In this document: in pieces, positions 48,342 to 53,017 of the stretch | Position numbering within the stretch: position 1 is the stretch's first letter | Layout of the letters: every line of letters begins with the position of its first letter | NCBI GenBank assembly: GCA_022791875.1 | Contig: JAAVZX010000084.1 | Location: 1-53,017 of the forward strand | Length of the DNA: 53,017 bases | Direction: 5' to 3' | Source: Oscillibacter sp. | GTDB taxonomy: Bacteria > Bacillota > Clostridia > Oscillospirales > Oscillospiraceae | The notes under the pieces: model-generated | Databases searched by the model: none | Seen by the model: the letters and a program-made list of their open reading frames with translations, nothing else | What the model was told of the DNA's origin: nothing | Made by a program: the position numbers and the translations under genes

Positions 48342-48965
48342 ATGTTAGGAGTCTACAATTACACGGTTCTGCTCACCTATTTTGGGATGCTGACAGCCTT
48401 CACAGGCGTTTCTCTGGCGCTCCAGGGCGACATGCAGGGGGCGCTGTCCTGCCTGATGCTCTCCGGTGTCTGCGACATGTTTGACGGAAAAATCGCCTCC
48501 ACAAAAAAAGACCGGACCGTTCGGGAAAAGCGGTTCGGCATCCAGATCGATTCCCTCAGCGATTTGATCTGCTTCGGCGTTCTCCCGGCGGTCATCGTCT
48601 ACACCGCCTGCGGAAAAAGCGAGGCCGTGTTCTACATAACCGGGTTCTACCTGCTCTGCGCCCTGATCCGCCTGGCCTGGTTCAACGTGGACGAGGAAGA
48701 GCGACAAGCCAGTTCCAGCGCCCCCAGGGCGGTCTATTATGGTCTGCCCGTCACCACCGCCGCGCTGATTGTCCCCGCTTTGATGGGGCTGTGCCGCCTC
48801 TGGCGCTGGCCCTTGCAGATTCTGGCTCCCTCTGTCCTGCTGGTGATGGGCGGGCTGTTTCTGACACCCTTTCCCCTGAAAAAACCCGCGCTGTTCGGGA
48901 AAATCGGGATGCTGCTCTGGGGCGGAGGCTCTTTCCTGATTCTGCTGGCGGGGGTAGACCTGTGA
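48342..48965 (+). CDS. pssA: CDP-diacylglycerol-serine O-phosphatidyltransferase
   Basis: A 207-residue membrane enzyme with the CDP-alcohol phosphotransferase motif. VCDMFDGKIAS followed by RFGIQIDSLSDLICFGV gives the D-x2-DG-x2-A...G-x3-D-x3-D pattern, though the middle Arg spacing is longer than the strict motif. Six or so membrane helices. It makes phosphatidylserine from CDP-diacylglycerol and serine, the substrate of the next gene. ATG at 48342 after GGGAGGATTTTGTC; the stop overlaps the psd GTG (GTGA). Confidence 0.9.
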   Translation: MLGVYNYTVLLTYFGMLTAFTGVSLALQGDMQGALSCLMLSGVCDMFDGKIASTKKDRTVREKRFGIQIDSLSDLICFGVLPAVIVYTACGKSEAVFYITGFYLLCALIRLAWFNVDEEERQASSSAPRAVYYGLPVTTAALIVPALMGLCRLWRWPLQILAPSVLLVMGGLFLTPFPLKKPALFGKIGMLLWGGGSFLILLAGVDL

Positions 48966-49783
48966 GCGGCGGCTCTCCCGCCGTCCGCTTCCTGTACGGA
49001 ACGGCGCCAGGGCGGATGATGCTGAAACTGATCCTAAACAGCCGGGCCGACCGTTTGGCGGTGCGCTTCCTGCGTTCTCCTCTGTCCCGTCCTTTGGTTG
49101 GGTGGTATGTGAGACGGTATGACATCCCGCTGGATAACCGGAGATCCTTCCGCTCCTTTCGGGAGTTTTTCATCCGGCGTCGGTTGGGCGGAACCTTTGA
49201 CGCGGAACCCAGCCATTTAATCAGTCCCTGCGACGGCTGGCTCAGCGCCTATCCCATCCGGGAAGACAGCAGCTTTTCCATCAAGAACTCTCATTACCGC
49301 TTGAAGGACCTGGTTCTGGATGAAGAGCTGGTTCAGGAATTTCAGGGCGGCGATTGCCTGATTTTCCGCCTCTGCCCCTCAGACTATCATCGGTATTGCT
49401 ATATTGACAACGGCTATCACCGGAAATGCAACTACATCCCCGGCACGCTCCATAGTGTTCAGCCCATTGCCCGTGAGACGTACCCGGTCCATGTCCTCAA
49501 CCGCCGCTGCTGGACTATGCTGGCAACTGAGGGGTTTGGGACGGTCATCCAAGTGGAAGTCGGAGCGTTGATTGTCGGCGGCATCGTCAACGAACACGAG
49601 CATATCCGCTTTTCCAGGGGAATGGAAAAAGGCCACTTTGAACCGGCAGGCTCCACCATCATCCTGCTGTTCCGGAAGGGCCGCATCCGGCTGCTCCCGG
49701 CTTTGAGGGACTACCTGGCCCATGGCGGGGAGTACCGGGTCACCCAGGGAATGTGGATCGGGACACGGGAGGGACATCTATGA
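48962..49783 (+). CDS. psd: Phosphatidylserine decarboxylase
   Basis: A 273-residue pyruvoyl enzyme. FREFFIRRRLGGTFDAEPSH, LISPCDGWLSAYPI, FRLCPSDYHRYCYIDNGYHR (catalytic Asp/His), and a C-terminal KGHFEPAGSTIILLFRKG where self-cleavage at the G-S-T serine makes the pyruvoyl group. It decarboxylates phosphatidylserine to phosphatidylethanolamine. GTG start at 48962 overlaps the pssA stop; the frame has no ATG there. Its stop overlaps the next ATG. PE synthesis is not universal in Oscillospiraceae, so the pair is a trait of this island. Confidence 0.92.
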   Translation: MSGGSPAVRFLYGTAPGRMMLKLILNSRADRLAVRFLRSPLSRPLVGWYVRRYDIPLDNRRSFRSFREFFIRRRLGGTFDAEPSHLISPCDGWLSAYPIREDSSFSIKNSHYRLKDLVLDEELVQEFQGGDCLIFRLCPSDYHRYCYIDNGYHRKCNYIPGTLHSVQPIARETYPVHVLNRRCWTMLATEGFGTVIQVEVGALIVGGIVNEHEHIRFSRGMEKGHFEPAGSTIILLFRKGRIRLLPALRDYLAHGGEYRVTQGMWIGTREGHL

Positions 49784-50481
49784 AACGAAAGCCCTTCCTG
49801 CCCGGATATGCCTGGCTTCTGCTGCTGACTGTGCCGGTTTGGACAGAGATTCTCTACTACGGAGCGAGGCTCTTGAACTGAGGCCGGACCTATTATGATC
49901 TCAGTTGCGGTCTGGACCGGATGATCCCCGCCGTGCCCTGGACCGTCATGATCTACTTTGGATGCTATCTGTTTTTGGGGACAATGAATTATGTCCTCTG
50001 TGCCAGGGGTGAGAAGCGGGACGCCTATCGTTTTTTCTGCGCGGATTTCATGGCGAAAACCCTTTGCTTCGCAGTCTTTCTTCTGCTTCCCACCACCATT
50101 GACCGGCCCGTCATCAACGGTAATTCTCTCTGGGATGCCGCCCTGCGCTTCCTATACCGGGCCGATGCGCCTGACAACCTGTTTCCCTCGATTCACTGCC
50201 TGATCGCCTGGTTCAGCTGTATTGCCGTGCGGAACCGGAAGGACATTCCCCGGTGGTATGAGACCTGCTCCCTGGCCATGGCGCTGATGGTGTTCGTATC
50301 CACGCTGACCACCCGGCAGCATGTAATCGTGGATATTCCCGGCGGCATCCTGCTGGCGGAGGGGTGTTATTGGCTGGCTGGAAAGGAGGCGGTTTTGGAG
50401 AGGTACACCCGGCTTGTAGACAATTTTTTAAGGAGGTGCCGTCATGTCGTTCCAGTTCGAGAATCAGTATGTCATGACTAA
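49780..50481 (+). pseudogene. PAP2-family phosphatase interrupted by TGA
   Basis: A 233-codon frame with one TGA at codon 34 (49879-49881). Before: KRKPFLPGYAWLLLLTVPVW, TEILYYGARLLN. After: GRTYYDLSCGLDRMIPAVPW. PAP2 marks follow: DNLFPSIHCLIAWFSC (PS-x-H) and LTTRQHVIVDIPGG (R-x4-H-x3-D). It would dephosphorylate phosphatidylglycerophosphate-like or undecaprenyl/phosphatidic lipids. Start overlaps the psd stop (ATGA). CGA to TGA would explain the stop. An internal ATG at 49921 might give a shorter product without the first helix. Confidence 0.82.
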
Positions 50482-50974
50482 GGAAATGCTCCGGGAATAC
50501 ATCAGCAGGGTTATCTGTCGGGGCCTGATGAAACACTGTATCTGGTTTTCTGGTCTGTGCGCCCTGCTCTGCCTTGCGGCGATCCGATTCAGCAGTTTTG
50601 GAATCGCCGCTGTTTTGGGGGCTTTCGCAGTGATGGGAATTTCCGCAGGATTGTCCCTTCCCTTCCTGACCGCCCGACAGCTGGATTCCAGCGAAACCGT
50701 AAGAGCAGAGGCTACTGTTGTCCAGTTCGGAGAACGCATCCTGCTGACGGAGGGGAGCGTCCGGAGCTGGTATGACTATAGCGAGATCACAGCGGTGCAG
50801 GTGTTCCGGACATTTTCCGTTCTGAGGCTCGGAAAGGGGGATGCCATTGTGCTCGCTCCTGAGGGCTTCAGCCGGGGGGATGACATTACCTTCTGGCGGT
50901 TCTTCCGGGAAAAGCGGCCTGACCTGTGGGCCAAGATCGACGTTCGGAAAAAGTCGGGGAGGGCTGTGGCATGA
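50444..50974 (+). CDS. YcxB-like membrane protein
   Basis: A 176-residue protein with two adjacent membrane helices (about 26-44 and 48-66; CIWFSGLCALLCLAAIRF, IAAVLGAFAVMGISAGLSLP) and a C-terminal YcxB-like domain (ILLTEGSVRSWYDYSEITAV, then LRLGKGDAIVLAPEGFSRGD). Role of YcxB is unknown. RBS AAGGAGGTGCCGTC, ATG 50444, inside the end of the phosphatase gene by 38 bp. Its stop overlaps the next ATG, so it is coupled to the ABC permease. Confidence 0.75.
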   Translation: MSFQFENQYVMTKEMLREYISRVICRGLMKHCIWFSGLCALLCLAAIRFSSFGIAAVLGAFAVMGISAGLSLPFLTARQLDSSETVRAEATVVQFGERILLTEGSVRSWYDYSEITAVQVFRTFSVLRLGKGDAIVLAPEGFSRGDDITFWRFFREKRPDLWAKIDVRKKSGRAVA

Positions 50975-52209
50975 AGCTGGGGCAGGCGTTGAAAATGGCG
51001 GTCCGCTCCATCGGGGCCAGCAAAGCCCGGACGGCGCTGACCATGCTGGGCATTGTTATCGGCGTGGCCTCGGTAGTCATCATGGTTTCTGTGGTGCAGG
51101 GGTCCAATCAAAAGCAGCTGGAATATTTCGAGAAAATGGGAAACAACAAAATATCCGTGAATATCTATTCCAGCATGGTCTTCATGGAAACCGGAGACGG
51201 CGCCAGTATAGCGGTAAGCTCCGGCCCGGTAAAGGATGTAGGGCGGATGCTCTACGATTACTGTGGCCGCCAGCCGGACCTGATTACCGGTGTCACGGCC
51301 CAGGGCTATGTCAGCGGTCTGGTGATCAGTGAAACCCGCAATTCCGATAAAATGGAAAACGGTGCGCCCAATATCTCTCTGGGCAATGAAAAATTCTCTG
51401 TCTGCAACAACTTCCAGCTGGCCAAGGGACGGGACATCTCCTATCTGGATGTTAAAAACTATCATCAAGTAGTGGTCCTGGGGGCGGCGCTGGCAAAGTA
51501 TCTGTTTCAGTCTGCCGACCCGGTGGGGAAAAGCGTTGCCATTGCCGGACATCCGTTTACGGTCATCGGCGTCTATGCCGCAAAGGACCCCAATTCGGAA
51601 TATTCCATGGACAACATGGCGGTAGTGCCGGAAAGCGTCAACCGTACATTGAATAAAAACGAGCCCATCACAAGCTATGTTGTGAAAGCAAAGTCTTCTT
51701 CAGCAGTTCAAAAGGCCATTACAGGACTGAACAGTTTCCTGAAAGCACAAATGGGAGATGGAAATTTCAATGTGTATTCCGAAAATCAATTTCTTGATGA
51801 ATCCAAGGAACAGAACAAAATGATGAGCCTGGTTTTAGGCGGTATCGCGGGGATCTCTCTTTTAGTGGGCGGCATCGGCATCATGAATATCATGCTGGTA
51901 ACCGTGTCAGAACGAACCAGGGAGATCGGAGTCCGGCGGGCCATCGGCGCGCCCAGGGCTTCCATTATGGCGCAGTTTCTGGTGGAAGCCGCCGTGGTGT
52001 GCGGCGCCGGGGGCATAATTGGGATCGGGCTTGGAGTGCTTGGGTCTTTGATTGCTGGGAAACTGCTGCTGAAAATGCTGCTGTTCCCGAACACGGGGCT
52101 GGCCGTGGGAGCATTTTTGTTTTCCGTACTGCTGGGAATCGGGTTTGGAATGTACCCGGCGGCGAAGGCTTCGGGGCTGACGCCGGTGGAGGCGCTTCGG
52201 TCGGAATGA
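50971..52209 (+). CDS. MacB/FtsX-type ABC transporter permease
   Basis: A 412-residue permease. N-terminal helix after KMAVRSIGASKARTALTMLG (about 20-42), a large outer MacB_PCD-type domain (about 50-280), then three helices with FtsX features (LVGGIGIMNIMLVTVSERTR, EIGVRRAIGAPRASIMAQFL). Such proteins need an ATPase partner (MacB/LolD type). None is adjacent, so it must borrow one or the partner gene was lost. ATG at 50971 overlaps the YcxB-like stop; RBS GGGGAGGGCTGTGGC. Possible roles are lipoprotein release or peptide-antibiotic resistance. Confidence 0.88.
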   Translation: MKLGQALKMAVRSIGASKARTALTMLGIVIGVASVVIMVSVVQGSNQKQLEYFEKMGNNKISVNIYSSMVFMETGDGASIAVSSGPVKDVGRMLYDYCGRQPDLITGVTAQGYVSGLVISETRNSDKMENGAPNISLGNEKFSVCNNFQLAKGRDISYLDVKNYHQVVVLGAALAKYLFQSADPVGKSVAIAGHPFTVIGVYAAKDPNSEYSMDNMAVVPESVNRTLNKNEPITSYVVKAKSSSAVQKAITGLNSFLKAQMGDGNFNVYSENQFLDESKEQNKMMSLVLGGIAGISLLVGGIGIMNIMLVTVSERTREIGVRRAIGAPRASIMAQFLVEAAVVCGAGGIIGIGLGVLGSLIAGKLLLKMLLFPNTGLAVGAFLFSVLLGIGFGMYPAAKASGLTPVEALRSE

Positions 52210-52213
52210 AAGT

Positions 52214-52252
52214 AATAAAACAAGCGCAGGAATGTTCTGCGCTTGTTTTATT
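52214..52252. terminator. Bidirectional terminator
   Basis: AATAAAACAAGCGCAG / CTGCGCTTGTTTTATT with a 7-nt loop, between the convergent permease and SLOG genes, with A/T tracts on both sides. Confidence 0.88.
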
Positions 52253-52266
52253 GCTTAAAAAGTTTC

Positions 52267-52803
52267 TTATTGCATATATGAAATATGTGCTGTATCTGGA
52301 TGTATTGCAATCAGGAAGCGTTTCTTTTCCTCAGCATAATTCACGGTTTGCGCAGTACTTGATTTCAGATTCTGTTCCCCGTCATACACCGCCAGCAGGC
52401 AGTCCACATGGTCCACCATATAGCGGTTTCTCTGGATATAGCTTTCCCGAGAGGCAGATTTCCCCACAGTGATGTGTTCCGCACTGTGCCGGATCAGGAA
52501 CGCCAGCCGCTCCCGGCTTCGGGAGTCCCACTGTGCATCATGGCCAGGGAAGGGCAGCACGACCACCAATTCAATATCACTATACTCCGGCTGTTCTTTC
52601 AGTCGGAGTATAATTTCCCCGGCCCACTGATCGACGCCAAGACCTCCGCCTACCAGAAAGCGGCGGACGCCTTTCTCATAGAGCACGATGAACTGGTCGT
52701 GCATCCGCTTCTTCAGACGCTTGCAGCCATTATTGTTTTCCTTGTACTTCCATTTGAACCGTGTCGGCCGGTGCCCAGTGACGGCACAGGTATGTAATTC
52801 CAT
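52267..52803 (-). CDS. SLOG-family protein (YpsA/DUF1273-like)
   Basis: A 178-residue cytoplasmic protein with a Rossmann-like SLOG fold: TCAVTGHRPTRFKWKYKENN, VRRFLVGGGLGVDQWAGEII (G-G-x-G-x-D nucleotide loop), VVLPFPGHDAQWDSRSRERL, then HVDCLLAVYDGEQNLKSST and the helix YAEEKKRFLIAIHPDTAH. SLOG domains bind or cleave nucleotides; YpsA affects cell division in Firmicutes. Common on plasmids and islands. ATG at 52803. A CBASS/Thoeris role is not indicated since no effector lies near. Confidence 0.88.
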   Translation of the reverse strand: MELHTCAVTGHRPTRFKWKYKENNNGCKRLKKRMHDQFIVLYEKGVRRFLVGGGLGVDQWAGEIILRLKEQPEYSDIELVVVLPFPGHDAQWDSRSRERLAFLIRHSAEHITVGKSASRESYIQRNRYMVDHVDCLLAVYDGEQNLKSSTAQTVNYAEEKKRFLIAIHPDTAHISYMQ

Positions 52804-52933
52804 TATTAAATCAGCCTCCTAGCTGTAGATATAAAATGTGAATAGTTTATTTAATGCGTCATTTACTATGCTTCCTTTAGCATCGCTTGACAATGGTAAA
52901 CACACCATTGAATAAGACGCTGGGGGCAAGAAA

Positions 52934-53017
52934 TTAGATTTTCCACTCAAAAGAAACGCGCTCGGCGGTGGCTTGGACCTGGGAGAGAATGATGTCGGCC
53001 ACCTGCCGCCGGTCGTC
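52934..53017 (-). CDS. C-terminus of an unidentified gene cut by the window edge
   Basis: The last 27 codons of a minus-strand gene end VADIILSQVQATAERVSFEW, K, I, stop TAA (52934-52936). The sequence resembles the tail of site-specific recombinases from mobile elements. With only 27 residues the assignment is tentative. Confidence 0.4.
   Translation of the reverse strand, partial: DDRRQVADIILSQVQATAERVSFEWKI

Overview
The window looks like a chromosomal segment of a GC-rich gut Clostridium of the Oscillospiraceae (Oscillibacter/Dysosmobacter/Flavonifractor-like). Pointers are strong AGGAGG ribosome sites, GTG and TTG starts, EutH, an RsiV-type anti-sigma factor, DltA-like chemistry and high GC. 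Genus is inference; no rRNA or marker set is present.

Layout. 0-1.3 kb: tRNA-Pro and a decayed IS481-type transposase. 1.4-5.2 kb: YciI-like protein, alpha/beta hydrolase, EutH ethanolamine permease and a 2-aminoethylphosphonate-transaminase-like enzyme. 5.2-5.9 kb: a broken BrnT-type toxin, an intact antitoxin-like ORF and a DUF4177 protein. 5.9-17.9 kb: mostly housekeeping genes (dus, Spx/ArsC-like, GreA-type factor, nucleotidyltransferase, MATE, ychF, ABC-class ATPase, glpK, AraC regulator, APC permease). 18.4-21.8 kb: ECF sigma/RsiV-like pair, then a lipoprotein barnase with barstar and two downstream genes. 22-24 kb: second MATE and an ISAs1 remnant. 24-32.2 kb: a long minus-strand operon of transglutaminase, lipoprotein, DltA-like, carrier protein, MBOAT, SGNH (Cys nucleophile) and AsnB, a D-alanylation-like surface-acylation system. 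32.5-32.8 kb: tRNA-Leu, a half-copy of tRNA-fMet, and tRNA-fMet.

From 33 kb to the right edge the segment looks like an integrated island. It begins with a tyrosine integrase and excisionase next to tRNA-fMet and ends with the C-terminus of an unidentified gene, perhaps a recombinase. It carries two paralogous OmpR/VanS-type two-component systems, HtrA, lipoproteins, a MATE pump behind an attenuator leader, and a lipid operon (TVP38-like, PssA, Psd, PAP2, YcxB-like, FtsX-type permease). Four genes are each interrupted by one in-frame TAG or TGA, one has a homopolymer frameshift, and other stretches are decayed coding remnants.

Two signals go beyond ordinary annotation. (1) Five promoters in the island share one 55-bp architecture: CTTCAGA/CTTAAGA-type half-sites at fixed spacings from a TATNNT-like -10. 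This defines a putative regulon of one or both two-component systems, covering surface proteins and phosphatidylethanolamine synthesis. (2) The left 27 kb carries about ten copies of a modular intergenic repeat built on the 19-mer TACGGGGGGCCTCCGGCGG plus variable hairpins. Two copies are composite elements with 18-19-bp terminal inverted repeats. I saw none in the island, which supports its separate origin.
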